From the NCBI RefSeq assembly GCF_018531465.1, contig NZ_JAHDTF010000023.1:124001-188000 (forward strand): 64,000 nucleotides of DNA, written 5' to 3'. Positions 7,404-15,332 of the stretch are shown piece by piece. Source of the stretch: Sphaerisporangium fuscum. GTDB taxonomy: Bacteria; Actinomycetota; Actinomycetes; Streptosporangiales; Streptosporangiaceae. The notes below the pieces were generated by a model, which saw only the letters and a list, made by a program, of their open reading frames with translations, was not told the DNA's origin and did no database searches. Numbering within the stretch: position 1 is the stretch's first letter; each line of letters opens with the position of its first letter. The position numbers and the translations under genes are program-made.

Positions 7404-7748
7404 TCAAGAAGTCCTGCCGGCGCCCTCGCGGGGCGAGGGACGGTCGTGGAGCCAGCTCAGCCGCTTGCGCTCGATCTCGGTCTCCAGGTCGACGCCGTGA
7501 TGCCGGGCCAGCAGCAGGACCTGGGACAGGACGTCGGCAAGCTCGGCGCGGAAGTTGGACTCCAGCTCCTCCGGAGAGTGCCCCTTGTCCCTGGCCTGCC
7601 CGGAGCGCATGAGGAACGCCTGCGTCAACTCGCCGACCTCCTCCTGCAGCTTCAGCATGAACCAGGCGTCGTCACGGTCGATGCCCATCCGCCTGGCGTA
7701 CTCGGCCGACACCGCTTCGATTTGATCAGTGAGCTGCCGCAGATCCAT
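7404..7748 (-). CDS. MazG-like nucleotide pyrophosphohydrolase
   Basis: A 114-residue all-helical protein of the MazG/PRA-PH superfamily. The Mg-binding motif is visible: Glu36, Glu37 and Glu40 in LQEEVGELTQAF, with Glu69 and Asp72 in AELADVLSQV (EExxE...ExxD). It should hydrolyse a nucleoside triphosphate or related compound to the monophosphate and PPi; substrate unknown. Single domain, standard size for house-cleaning forms. The mRNA seems leaderless: TACACT (7756-7761, minus strand) lies seven bases before the ATG at 7748. Confidence 0.85.
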   Translation of the reverse strand: MDLRQLTDQIEAVSAEYARRMGIDRDDAWFMLKLQEEVGELTQAFLMRSGQARDKGHSPEELESNFRAELADVLSQVLLLARHHGVDLETEIERKRLSWLHDRPSPREGAGRTS

Positions 7749-7793
7749 GGCCCGGAGTGTAGGCGTCGCCTCCGACGATTCACGAGGCCCTCC

Positions 7794-7913
7794 CTACAGC
7801 GGATGGCGGGCGTACCGGAGATCGGGAGGGCCGTACTCCAAGCCGTTCTCGTCCAACGCGTTGTAGATGGTCAGACGTCCGGTCAACCATTCGGGGCGAT
7901 GGTCCTTCAGCAC
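7794..7913 (-). pseudogene. Short coding-like remnant
   Basis: Minus-strand reading from a GTG at 7913 to TAG at 7794-7796 gives 39 residues. They include HRPEWLTGRLTIYNALDENG and GPPDLRYARHPL, which have the composition of a real protein C-terminus. A stop lies shortly upstream in frame, and no ribosome-binding site is visible. It may be the 3' end of a gene lost when the neighbouring HxlR operon arrived, or a very small gene. Function unknown. Confidence 0.3.
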
Positions 7914-7943
7914 CGCGTCATCCTCGTGGCTGACGCGATCTCG

Positions 7944-8633
7944 TCATGACGCGGGGTCCGGAGCCGTGGGCCGGGTACGCGGGAGCGGCAGGCGGAACAG
8001 GCGGTGGAGCCGGCGCAGGGCTTGCCGGTCGCCGGAGGCGGAGGCGGCGCCGCTGCTGATCGCTTCTTCGAGAGTCGACCTGCTGGCGGTGATGTCGCGG
8101 AAGGTCTCCACGCTGGTTGTGATGATCACGTCAGGGTGCTGGGCCGGGCCGTGCAGGGTTTCGATCGTGCCGTCGTCGACGCGGGCGTGGAAGACTTCCT
8201 CCTCCAGACGGAACTCGTACAGTGCCCGCAGGCCGGTGGCGGCCTCGGGGTCGAAGCATGCCTTCAGGCCGAGCACGGCCCAGCCGGGGTGGAAGTTCTC
8301 CTGGTCGCGGGGTTCGTCCATTGCCCATGTCAGCCCCCACCGGGCCAGGGCCAGCACCACCGGTTCGAGGTCTTCACCGGCCGGGGTGAGGGCGTAGGCG
8401 GGGGTGCGGGCCGGCGGCGGGAGGGTGACCTTGCGTGCCAGTCCTTCGCGCTCCAGGTGTTTCATCCGGGCCGCCAGCAGGCCGGTGCCCAGGCCGCGCA
8501 GGCTGTGTTGCAGGTCGCTGAAGCGTTTGGGGCCGGTCAGGAGCTCACGGATCAGCAGCAGCGTCCACCGTTCGCCCACAAGGTCGAGGGTGCGCGCGGT
8601 CGCGCAGTACTGGTTGTAATTCCGCTGTTCCAC
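7944..8633 (-). CDS. HxlR-family regulator with C-terminal SCP2-like domain
   Basis: A 229-residue protein. Residues 1-105 form an HxlR winged helix (NQYCATARTLDLVGERWTLL, LLTGPKRFSDLQHSLRGLG, ARMKHLEREGLARK). Residues 120-210 form a second domain ending in DVIITTSVETFRDI, typical of the sterol-carrier-2-like domain found in many actinomycete HxlR proteins. GTG start at 8633. It is the last gene of a three-gene minus-strand operon with the LLM monooxygenase and the alpha/beta hydrolase. It lies 15 bases after the hydrolase stop and probably controls this operon and the divergent ohr gene. Confidence 0.87.
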   Translation of the reverse strand: MEQRNYNQYCATARTLDLVGERWTLLLIRELLTGPKRFSDLQHSLRGLGTGLLAARMKHLEREGLARKVTLPPPARTPAYALTPAGEDLEPVVLALARWGLTWAMDEPRDQENFHPGWAVLGLKACFDPEAATGLRALYEFRLEEEVFHARVDDGTIETLHGPAQHPDVIITTSVETFRDITASRSTLEEAISSGAASASGDRQALRRLHRLFRLPLPRTRPTAPDPAS

Positions 8634-8648
8634 TTCTTCATTGTAATC

Positions 8649-9338
8649 TTAAAGCTTCTCGTTATTGAACTGGTATGTGTGAGCGTCCAAGAGGAGCCGG
8701 GCCAGCACCTGCGGGTGGGTGAGCATCACGTTATGTGGGCCGTCCACAGCGACGGTCCGGTAGCCGATCGCCGCGGCGAACCGGTCGAAGGGGTAGGTCT
8801 GCGGTCGGCAGTAGATGGCCGTGCCGGGGATCTGGTCGACGGCTCCGCTCAGCCGGGTCGCTTCGGTGAAGGTGCGCAGAGGATGCGGCCGCAGACGTGG
8901 GGCGAGCCAGTGCGTGTCGCCGGGGTCGGTGATGCCGAAGCTCGCTGGGGGCGGGGCGGGGACGTGACGGCCGTCGGCGGCGGCGGCGCGGATCGCGTTG
9001 ACGAAGGCGTCAGGTGCCAGGCCGAACATACTGGCGCCGTCGCCACCGGCCCAGCCGTCAACCAGGATGACGTGCTTCACGAGGTCAGGTCGGCGGTCGG
9101 CGGCCTGCCGGACGATCAGGCCCGCATAGCTGTGTCCGACCAGCACCACGTCGTCGGCCGTTGTGGCGACGTCCAGACAGGTGAGGACCTCGTCGACGTG
9201 GACGTCGAGGCCGACGTTGCCTTCCAGGGTGAGGGCGGGGGTCAGGGTACGCACCCCGGCCCGGTGCAGGAGCGGGGTGAGGCGCTCCCAGGCCCAGGGG
9301 CCGTGCCAGGCGCCGTGCACGAGAACGAAGGTGGTCAT
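8649..9338 (-). CDS. Alpha/beta hydrolase (EstX-type esterase)
   Basis: A 229-residue cytoplasmic alpha/beta hydrolase. The N-terminus FVLVHGAWHGPWAWERL carries the oxyanion-hole HG, VVLVGHSYAG places the nucleophile at Ser70, and DGPHNVML near residue 204 supplies the histidine. This is the short EstC/EstX subfamily of esterases and ring-opening hydrolases. The start ATG at 9338 overlaps the stop of the upstream LLM gene (ATGA), so the two are translationally coupled. The enzyme may hydrolyse an ester or lactone made by the coupled monooxygenase, as in Baeyer-Villiger-type pathways; this is inference. Confidence 0.85.
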   Translation of the reverse strand: MTTFVLVHGAWHGPWAWERLTPLLHRAGVRTLTPALTLEGNVGLDVHVDEVLTCLDVATTADDVVLVGHSYAGLIVRQAADRRPDLVKHVILVDGWAGGDGASMFGLAPDAFVNAIRAAAADGRHVPAPPPASFGITDPGDTHWLAPRLRPHPLRTFTEATRLSGAVDQIPGTAIYCRPQTYPFDRFAAAIGYRTVAVDGPHNVMLTHPQVLARLLLDAHTYQFNNEKL

Positions 9339-10279
9339 GCTGCTCCTTCCATCTGAAGAAGAGGGAGAACGAGGCCGGCGAAGTCCTCCAGGGCCGCGTG
9401 GTGATCGTCGGCGGCCAGACGGATCACCACATGGCGCGCACCGGCCTCGGCGTAGAACCTGAGCCAGTCCGCGGCCGCGCGAGCCGTACCGGCGAACATG
9501 GCCTGGACAGCCTCGACGGCCTCCAGCGATGCGTTGTAATAGCGCTCGACGCTCACGCGGAGGCGCCGGCGCGCCCGCTCGGGGTCCCCATCCAGGCACA
9601 GTGTCGCGTACAGGGCGGGAGTGACCGCCCGGGCCGCACTCTGCTGGATGGCCGCCCGTTCCCGGGCGTAGGTCTGCGCCTGGGGCGGGTAGGGCAGCCA
9701 GCCGTCGGCCAGGCGGGCCACGCGCCGCAGCGCCGCTTCGCCGCCTCCGGCCAGCCATATCGGTGGGCCTGCTGGACGGGCGGGTGTGGGAGCCAGCCTC
9801 ACGCCGTGGAAGTCGAAGTGCCGGCCGGTGAAGGAGACCTCCCGGCCGCTCCACAGGTGACGCATCGCCTCGATCGATTCCTCAAGGCGGCTGACGCGGC
9901 GGGCGAATGCGACGCCGATCGCAGTGAACTGGGCTTCGGTGCCGGGGCTTGGAAATCCGCCGCCCATGCCGACGATCAGGCGCCCACCGGCGAGCCTGTC
10001 CAGGGTGGCGAGCTGGTGCGCCAGCAGGATCGGATGACGGAGCGCGGGCAGCAGTACGGCAGTGCCGAGCGTGACCCGGTGGGTGGCCATGGCTACGGCC
10101 GACAGCAGGAGCAAGGGCTCGGCGCGGGGCCGGGTGAGCGGGCTGTCGCCGGCCCAGACGGAGTCGAAACCCAGCGCTTCTGCACGCCGCGCCTGTTCAA
10201 CCAGCCGCTCCAGGTCGTGATCGCCGCGTACGGCTTGATCGCGCGTCGGCAACAGGTAGCCGACCTTCATTGAGGCCAT
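9335..10279 (-). CDS. LLM-class flavin-dependent oxidoreductase
   Basis: A 314-residue luciferase-like TIM barrel. Recognisable parts are GYLLPTRDQA at the start, QARRAEALGFDSVWAGDSPL, the TLGTAVLLPALRHPILLAHQ strand-helix, DRLAGGRLIVGMGGGFP and PPIWLAGGGEAALRRVA. These enzymes use reduced FMN or F420 to oxidise or reduce organic substrates; the cofactor cannot be told here. Start ATG at 10279 with GAGAGGG five bases upstream (a second ATG at 10270 is possible). First gene of the operon with the hydrolase and the HxlR regulator, and divergent from ohr. Confidence 0.85.
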   Translation of the reverse strand: MASMKVGYLLPTRDQAVRGDHDLERLVEQARRAEALGFDSVWAGDSPLTRPRAEPLLLLSAVAMATHRVTLGTAVLLPALRHPILLAHQLATLDRLAGGRLIVGMGGGFPSPGTEAQFTAIGVAFARRVSRLEESIEAMRHLWSGREVSFTGRHFDFHGVRLAPTPARPAGPPIWLAGGGEAALRRVARLADGWLPYPPQAQTYARERAAIQQSAARAVTPALYATLCLDGDPERARRRLRVSVERYYNASLEAVEAVQAMFAGTARAAADWLRFYAEAGARHVVIRLAADDHHAALEDFAGLVLPLLQMEGAA

Positions 10280-10320
10280 GTGATCCCTCTCGTCGATGAC
10301 TGGTTCTCGGATCTTAATCA

Positions 10321-10348
10321 TTGACTTCCTATTTCTGAAGTCTAAGAT
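10321..10348 (+). promoter_or_regulatory. ohr promoter with internal palindrome
   Basis: TTGACT (10321-10326) and TAAGAT (10343-10348) with a 16-base spacer form a good -35/-10 pair for ohr. The spacer and the end of the -35 contain GACTTC-N8-GAAGTC (10323-10342), an operator-like inverted repeat placed to block both the ohr promoter and a minus-strand promoter for the LLM operon. Confidence 0.6.
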
Positions 10349-10384
10349 TCTGGATCGAGTAGCAGACTCATTAAGGAGATCATC

Positions 10385-10819
10385 ATGACGAAAGCGCTCT
10401 ACACCGCCCAGGCCCACGTCGACGGCGGCCGGGCCGACGGCCACGGACGCACTGCCGACGGCATGCTGGAGGTAGACCTCAGGCAGCCCAAGGAACTGGG
10501 CGGGGACGGCGAGGGGGTCAACCCCGAGCAGCTGTTCGCCATCGGCTACGCCGCCTGCTTCGCCACCTCACTCGCCCTGGTGGGCCAGCGCAAGCACATG
10601 CGCGCCGACGACGCGGCGATCGACTCGAAGGTCATGCTCATCCCCGCCGGCAACGGCGGCTTCCAGCTGGGCGTCGAACTGGAGATCAGCTTGCCGTCCA
10701 TCGCCGACCTCACCCAGGCCGTCGACCTGGTCCGGGTGGCGCATCAGGTGTGTCCCTACTCCAACGCCACCCGCGGCAACATCGAAGTGGTGCTGGTCGT
10801 CAACGGCACACAGTTGTGA
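10385..10819 (+). CDS. ohr: Organic hydroperoxide resistance protein Ohr
   Basis: A 144-residue OsmC/Ohr peroxidase of the usual length. The two redox cysteines are visible: Cys58 in IGYAACFATSL and Cys123 in HQVCPYSNATRGN, the motif specific to Ohr rather than OsmC. Arg18 lies in the segment GGRADGHGRT. It reduces organic and lipid hydroperoxides in the cytoplasm. Start ATG at 10385 with AAGGAG upstream. No OhrR (MarR) gene is adjacent. The divergent operon carries an HxlR regulator instead, which may do the job. A strong hairpin follows. Confidence 0.95.
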   Translation: MTKALYTAQAHVDGGRADGHGRTADGMLEVDLRQPKELGGDGEGVNPEQLFAIGYAACFATSLALVGQRKHMRADDAAIDSKVMLIPAGNGGFQLGVELEISLPSIADLTQAVDLVRVAHQVCPYSNATRGNIEVVLVVNGTQL

Positions 10820-10824
10820 CACAC

Positions 10825-10872
10825 CGCCGCGTGCCGGGCACCCTCGCGAGAAGGGGTGCCCGGCACGCGGCG
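10825..10872. terminator. Bidirectional hairpin terminator
   Basis: A 19 bp perfect stem (10825-10843 with 10854-10872) and a 10-base loop between the convergent ohr and peptidase genes. It starts five bases after the ohr stop. Confidence 0.85.
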
Positions 10873-10893
10873 TACCGGCCAGGAGCCCGGCGG

Positions 10894-12387
10894 TCAGCCG
10901 GTGGTCTTGGGGCAGAGGGTGTCGTGGGAGGGGCGCCGGCCGGTGGTGAGGAAGGCGGTGACGGTGTCGTCGCCGCAGGCGTTGCCGTTGGCCAGGTAAA
11001 CGCCGTGGCCTCCCGAGTCGACGCGCACCATGCGCGCCCGGTCGCCGAAGGCCTGGCGCATCTTGAGGGCTCCGCTGTACGGGGTGGAGGGGTCCCGCAG
11101 GTTCTGGATGAGCAGCACGTTCGAGGGGCCGTTGGAGCCGACGCGCACGGGCGGCTCGGCGGGGGCGTACGGCCAGTACGCGCAGGGGCCCATGTTCACC
11201 GGCATGCCGGCCGTCAGGGGGTACTTGGCCCGGTCGCGCTCCACCTGCCGCTCGTGCCAGCGGATCGAGCTCGGCCATTCGGCGTCGTTGCAGAGGGTCG
11301 CGGCGGCGGACGCGGCGGTGTTCTGCATCACGGCGTCCGGCGGCGTGGACGGCTGGGGCAGCGGGCCGCCGGCGAGCGCCGCGTGCATGAGTCCGGCGAG
11401 CATCGGGAAGTTCGTGTCGGAGTACAGCGCGTTCAGCAGGGTGTCGCGCAGGGCGTTGCCGTTCAGCTCCCCGGGGTTGGCCCCCGGCCACGGGATCGGC
11501 CGCTGGTCCAGGCGGTCGGCGAGGCGGAGCGTGGTGCGCCGGACGGTCGCCGGGTCGGCTCCCAGGCCGTACTCGTTGTCGCGCGCCGCAGCCCAGGCGG
11601 CGAAGTCGGGGAAGCGGTCCTCGACGCCCACCGAGTAGTTCGCCAGCCATCCGCGGCCGACGCGCACCGGGTCGGGGTCGTCGTTGCTGTCCAGGACGAC
11701 GCGGTCGGTGCGCTGGGGGAACATGGTCGCGTACACCGCGCCGGCGTAGGTGCCGTAGGAGACGCCCCAGTAGGAGATCTTCTCCTCGCCGAGGAAGCTC
11801 CTGATCCGGTCGATGTCCCGGGCCTCGTTGCGGGTGCTGATGTGGCGCAGGGTCTCACCGCCGTTGCGGGCGCAGGCGTCGGCGATCCGGCGCGACCAGG
11901 CGACATTGGCGGAGATGTCGCCGCCGGGAGCGGGCCAGGGCTTGAGCTTGGTCGCCGCGATGTCCTCCCTGTTCAGGCCGCAGGTGACCGGGCTGCTCTG
12001 CCCGACGCCGCGGGGGTCGAACCCGATCAGGTCGTACCGGTCGAGGACGTCCTGCGGCAGCCGCCGCGCCTGGGAACTCGGCCGGGACAGGCCGGGGCTG
12101 CCGGGCCCTCCGGGGATGAGGAGCAGCACGCCCCTGCGGAGCGCGGGCTTGGCCGTGCGGATCCGCGAGACGGCGAGGTCGATCGTGCCCTTCGAGGAGT
12201 CCTGGTAGTCCTGGGGCACCTGGATCGTGGCGCACTCCTGGCGGGGATCGATGGTGGGCGAGGCGGGGCAGGCCTGCCAGGCGGGGGCGTCAACGGGCGC
12301 GGCGGAGGCGGCCGTGGGCATCGCCGTCAGGCAGGCGGCGGCCAGAGAAGCGGCGGCGGCCAGCCGGGCCGTGATCTTCGTCGTCAT
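10894..12387 (-). CDS. Secreted alpha/beta hydrolase, tripeptidyl aminopeptidase type
   Basis: A 497-residue protein with a Sec signal peptide (residues 1 to about 29, ending AASA-A) and an alpha/beta hydrolase fold of the SlpD/SlpE and tripeptidyl aminopeptidase type. It shows an IPGGPGSPG oxyanion loop, FDPRGVGQSSP, a YWGVSYGTYAG nucleophile elbow with Ser210, a C-terminal TAP-like domain with LLIQNLRDPSTPYSGA, and the histidine in SGGHGVY. Cysteines occur in pairs, as expected outside the cell. Probably an exopeptidase or related hydrolase. The start is the ATG at 12387 with GAGGAA upstream; the longer frame to 12492 lacks a signal peptide at its start. Confidence 0.87.
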   Translation of the reverse strand: MTTKITARLAAAASLAAACLTAMPTAASAAPVDAPAWQACPASPTIDPRQECATIQVPQDYQDSSKGTIDLAVSRIRTAKPALRRGVLLLIPGGPGSPGLSRPSSQARRLPQDVLDRYDLIGFDPRGVGQSSPVTCGLNREDIAATKLKPWPAPGGDISANVAWSRRIADACARNGGETLRHISTRNEARDIDRIRSFLGEEKISYWGVSYGTYAGAVYATMFPQRTDRVVLDSNDDPDPVRVGRGWLANYSVGVEDRFPDFAAWAAARDNEYGLGADPATVRRTTLRLADRLDQRPIPWPGANPGELNGNALRDTLLNALYSDTNFPMLAGLMHAALAGGPLPQPSTPPDAVMQNTAASAAATLCNDAEWPSSIRWHERQVERDRAKYPLTAGMPVNMGPCAYWPYAPAEPPVRVGSNGPSNVLLIQNLRDPSTPYSGALKMRQAFGDRARMVRVDSGGHGVYLANGNACGDDTVTAFLTTGRRPSHDTLCPKTTG

Positions 12388-12513
12388 CGGGAGTTCCTCG
12401 TCGTCGTGGAGAAGCGTTCGCGGGGAAGAGTCTGCCGAGGCGGCGGGGGGTACCCCAGAGAGCTCGTCACCGGTCACCCATGACGTGCTCACGAATCAGA
12501 CATCGGGCCCCAT

Positions 12514-14610
12514 ATGCTTCTCGCGCGGTCTGTTCGCGTCGGGGGAGTTTCGAGATTGTCACGGGTTCCGGTGCCCCGCCTGGCGCGGGGAATCCTCATC
12601 GTGGTGCTCGCGGGTTTCGCGAGCATCTACGTCGCGGCGGGGTCACCGCTGGCGATCGTGGTGTTCGCGCTGCAGCTCGTCCACGTGCTTCCCGCGCTCG
12701 GCAGGTTCCGCGGGCTGTGGCCGCTGGGCGCGCAGGCCGTCGCGGCGTACGCGGCGGTCCTGTGGACGGGCACGTCCGTCGGCATCCTCGGTTTCGTCGG
12801 CGGGTCGCTGCTGCTGACCCCGCTGTGGCCCCTGGCGCCGGTCGTGGCCGTCAGCGCGGCTCTGCTCGGGTCGCCGGATCCCGCGATCAGCATGGTGCTG
12901 ATCTCCCTGGTGATCTACGGGCTCACCCGGCTGACGGAGCGGGTGGCCGACGTCCACGCGACACGGCTCGCCGTGGCGATGGCCGCGGTCGCCGAGGAGC
13001 GTCTGCACCTCACCGCCGAGCTGAACGACGGCCTCGGACGGGGCCTGGCGGCGATCGCGCGGGGCGCGCGGCAGGGGACGCCCGAGGCGCTCGCCGAAGT
13101 GGTGGAGACGGCGCGGCGTTCACTGGCGGATGCACGCTCGGCCGCGGCCGGCTACCGCGCGACGTCGCTGGCGCCGGAGATCACGACGGCGCGGGCGATG
13201 CTGGGCGCGGCGGGCGTCGCGGTGGAGGTGCGTGTCGGGCACGCCGAGCCCCTCGGCCCCGCGGGCGCCCTGCTCGCCGTGGTGCTGCGCGAGGCGGTGA
13301 CCGAGGTCGTACGGCGGCGCACGGCGACCACGTGCGTCATCGAGACCTTCCAGGAGAAGGGCGCCGTACGGCTGCGCGTGACCAACGACGGCGCCCGGAC
13401 GGCGGGCGACGAGAACCTGGGTGACCTGCCGGCCCAGGTCGCCGAGGCGGGCGGTACGCTCACCACGCATTTGACCGACACGGGACGGCTGACCGTCGAC
13501 GCCGTCCTGCCGGGCACGCGTCCTCCCGCATCGGAGCCTCGGGGATCCGGCTCCCACGGCCCGTCGGTCGCGCTGCTCGCCGCGGTCCTGGTGGGGTTCT
13601 CGGTCAAGGCGCTGCTGCTCGTCCCCTCCGGACTTCTCGTGCCCGCCGCCGCCTGCCTCGCGGTGATCATCTTCATGCAGTTGCGTTCGGTCGTGGGCCG
13701 GCACATGGTCGCGTTGTCGATCATGACGGTGCTCACGTACGCGCCGATCCCGCTGTTCGGCAGAGCGTGGCTCGGGATCGCGGGATTCCTGGCCGGTCCC
13801 GTCCTGCTGGCGTTTCCCCAGGCGGTGGCCTGGCCGCTGGTGGCGGGTGTGATGGCGATCGTCGCGGTCTGCGCGGCGCAACTCGGTCTTCCCGTCGCGG
13901 CGACGGTCAACTACACCGTGAGCACGCTGGTCACCGGGCTGGTCGTCCACGGTCTGGTCCGGCTGGCCCAGCTGGTGAAGGAACTGCAGGAGAGCAGGCA
14001 GGCGCTGGCCCACGCGGCCGTGGTCGAGGAGCGGCTGCGCGCGGCCCGTGACCTGCATGACCTGCTCGGCCACAGCCTGGCCGCGGTCCTGCTGAAGTGC
14101 GAGCTGGCCCGGCGGCTCGACCCGGACCGGGCGCGTGCCGAGCTGGACGACGTGCTGACGATGGTCGCCCAGGCCGAGGCCGACCTGCGGGCCACGGTCT
14201 CCGGGGAGCACCGCGAGCTGTCGCTGGCCGACGAGGCGAAGTCCGCCTCGTCGCTGCTCTCGGCCGCCGGGGTCGAGGTGGACCTCGTCCTCGACCACGG
14301 CCCCCTCGCGCCGGAGGTCGAGACCGTGCTGGGCGCCGTGCTGCGCGAGGCGGTCACCAACGTGCTGCGGCACAGCTCCGCCCGGCACTGTGCCATCGCG
14401 ACGTCGGCCGACGAGGGCGTCGTACGGCTGCGGGTCCGCAACGACGGCCTGGGAAAGGCGAACGGACGGCGGGGCTCGGCCGGGATCGGCAACCTGACGG
14501 TCCGCCTGGCCGCGCTGTCCGGCACGCTGGTCACCGACCGGGACGACGGCTGGTTCGAGCTCACCGCCGAGGCCCCCACGACGCCGCGCGCGCTCGGCCT
14601 CACCGCGTGA
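12514..14610 (+). CDS. Tandem-fusion sensor histidine kinase, first module degenerate
   Basis: A 698-residue protein made of two NarL-type kinase halves in tandem. Each half has a membrane part, a dimerisation/phosphoacceptor helix and an HATPase domain. The second half (about 350-698) is intact: RDLHDLLGHSLA with His515, REAVTNVLRHS with the N-box Asn616, and a glycine-rich loop in GRRGSAGIGNL. The first half keeps the layout, but the phosphoacceptor His is Asn171 (AELNDGLGRGLA), the N-box Asn is Glu264 (REAVTEVVRRR) and the G-box is lost. Thus one half looks dead and may be regulatory. A TTG at 12556 behind GGGGGAG is an alternative start. Convergent with its likely partner regulator. Confidence 0.85.
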   Translation: MLLARSVRVGGVSRLSRVPVPRLARGILIVVLAGFASIYVAAGSPLAIVVFALQLVHVLPALGRFRGLWPLGAQAVAAYAAVLWTGTSVGILGFVGGSLLLTPLWPLAPVVAVSAALLGSPDPAISMVLISLVIYGLTRLTERVADVHATRLAVAMAAVAEERLHLTAELNDGLGRGLAAIARGARQGTPEALAEVVETARRSLADARSAAAGYRATSLAPEITTARAMLGAAGVAVEVRVGHAEPLGPAGALLAVVLREAVTEVVRRRTATTCVIETFQEKGAVRLRVTNDGARTAGDENLGDLPAQVAEAGGTLTTHLTDTGRLTVDAVLPGTRPPASEPRGSGSHGPSVALLAAVLVGFSVKALLLVPSGLLVPAAACLAVIIFMQLRSVVGRHMVALSIMTVLTYAPIPLFGRAWLGIAGFLAGPVLLAFPQAVAWPLVAGVMAIVAVCAAQLGLPVAATVNYTVSTLVTGLVVHGLVRLAQLVKELQESRQALAHAAVVEERLRAARDLHDLLGHSLAAVLLKCELARRLDPDRARAELDDVLTMVAQAEADLRATVSGEHRELSLADEAKSASSLLSAAGVEVDLVLDHGPLAPEVETVLGAVLREAVTNVLRHSSARHCAIATSADEGVVRLRVRNDGLGKANGRRGSAGIGNLTVRLAALSGTLVTDRDDGWFELTAEAPTTPRALGLTA

Positions 14611-14625
14611 ACGGGGTCCGTATGG

Positions 14626-15240
14626 TCAGATCCAGCCGGCTTCGGCGGCGATGCGGGCGGCGTCGGTGCGGTTGCGGGCGTTGAGCTTGGTGACGATGGT
14701 GGTCAGGTAGTTGCGGACGGTGCCGGGGCTCAGGTAGAGCTGGGCGGCGATCTCGGGTGCCTCGGCGCCGCCGGCCGCCAGGCGCAGCACGTCGGCCTCA
14801 CGCGGGGTGAGCGGGTTGTCGGCCAGGTCCCAGGCGGTGACGGCCAGCGAGGGGTCGAGCACACGCTCCCCCGCCATCACCTTGCGTATGGCCGCGACGA
14901 GCTGCTCCGGCGGCGCCGTCTTGAGCACGAAGCCGTCCACCTGGGAGCTGAGGGCGCGACGCAGGTGGCCCGGCTTGCCGTACGCGGTCAGCATGAGGGT
15001 GCGGCAGGCGGGCAGCCGGGAGCGGATCTCGGCCGCGGCGGCGAGGCCGTCCAGGGTGCCGGGCATGTCGATGTCGAGGACGGCGACGTCCGGCCGGTGG
15101 GCCAGCGCGGCGGGGACGGCGGCGTCACCGGACTCGACCGCCGCGACGATTTCGAGGTCCGGTTCGAGGCCGAGCAGCGCCACCAGAGCGCTCCGGATGA
15201 CGGCCTGGTCCTCGGCCAGGAGCACGCGAATCACAGGCAT
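14626..15240 (-). CDS. NarL/LuxR-type response regulator
   Basis: A 204-residue two-domain regulator. The receiver domain (1-120) has the acidic pocket (Glu10, Asp11), the phosphoacceptor Asp56 in AVLDIDMPGT and Lys107 in GFVLKTAP. The LuxR helix-turn-helix (about 140-204) includes NPLTPREADVLRLAAGG and PEIAAQLYLSPGTVRNYL. It sits tail to tail with the tandem kinase (15 bases apart) and head to head with the ABC exporter. This is the usual grouping for a system in which the regulator turns on the transporter. Target sites may be the palindromes at 15261-15328. Confidence 0.92.
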   Translation of the reverse strand: MPVIRVLLAEDQAVIRSALVALLGLEPDLEIVAAVESGDAAVPAALAHRPDVAVLDIDMPGTLDGLAAAAEIRSRLPACRTLMLTAYGKPGHLRRALSSQVDGFVLKTAPPEQLVAAIRKVMAGERVLDPSLAVTAWDLADNPLTPREADVLRLAAGGAEAPEIAAQLYLSPGTVRNYLTTIVTKLNARNRTDAARIAAEAGWI

Positions 15241-15260
15241 ATGTCTACCAGTGTCCAGAT

Positions 15261-15328
15261 CATGACGACGTCATGGTTCACCCGTGAGCGGGTCTCTGGT
15301 TCCGGGAACCGCGCTTCAGCAGGCTGAA
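15261..15328. promoter_or_regulatory. Cluster of palindromes between response regulator and ABC genes
   Basis: Four inverted repeats in 68 bases: CATGACG-A-CGTCATG (15261-15275), ACCCG-TGAG-CGGGT (about 15280-15293), GGTTCC-G-GGAACC (15298-15310) and TTCAGC-AG-GCTGAA (15315-15328, ending four bases before the ABC start). The first is a good candidate for dimeric response-regulator binding; the last could also fold in the mRNA. Confidence 0.5.
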
Positions 15329-15332
15329 CGGC

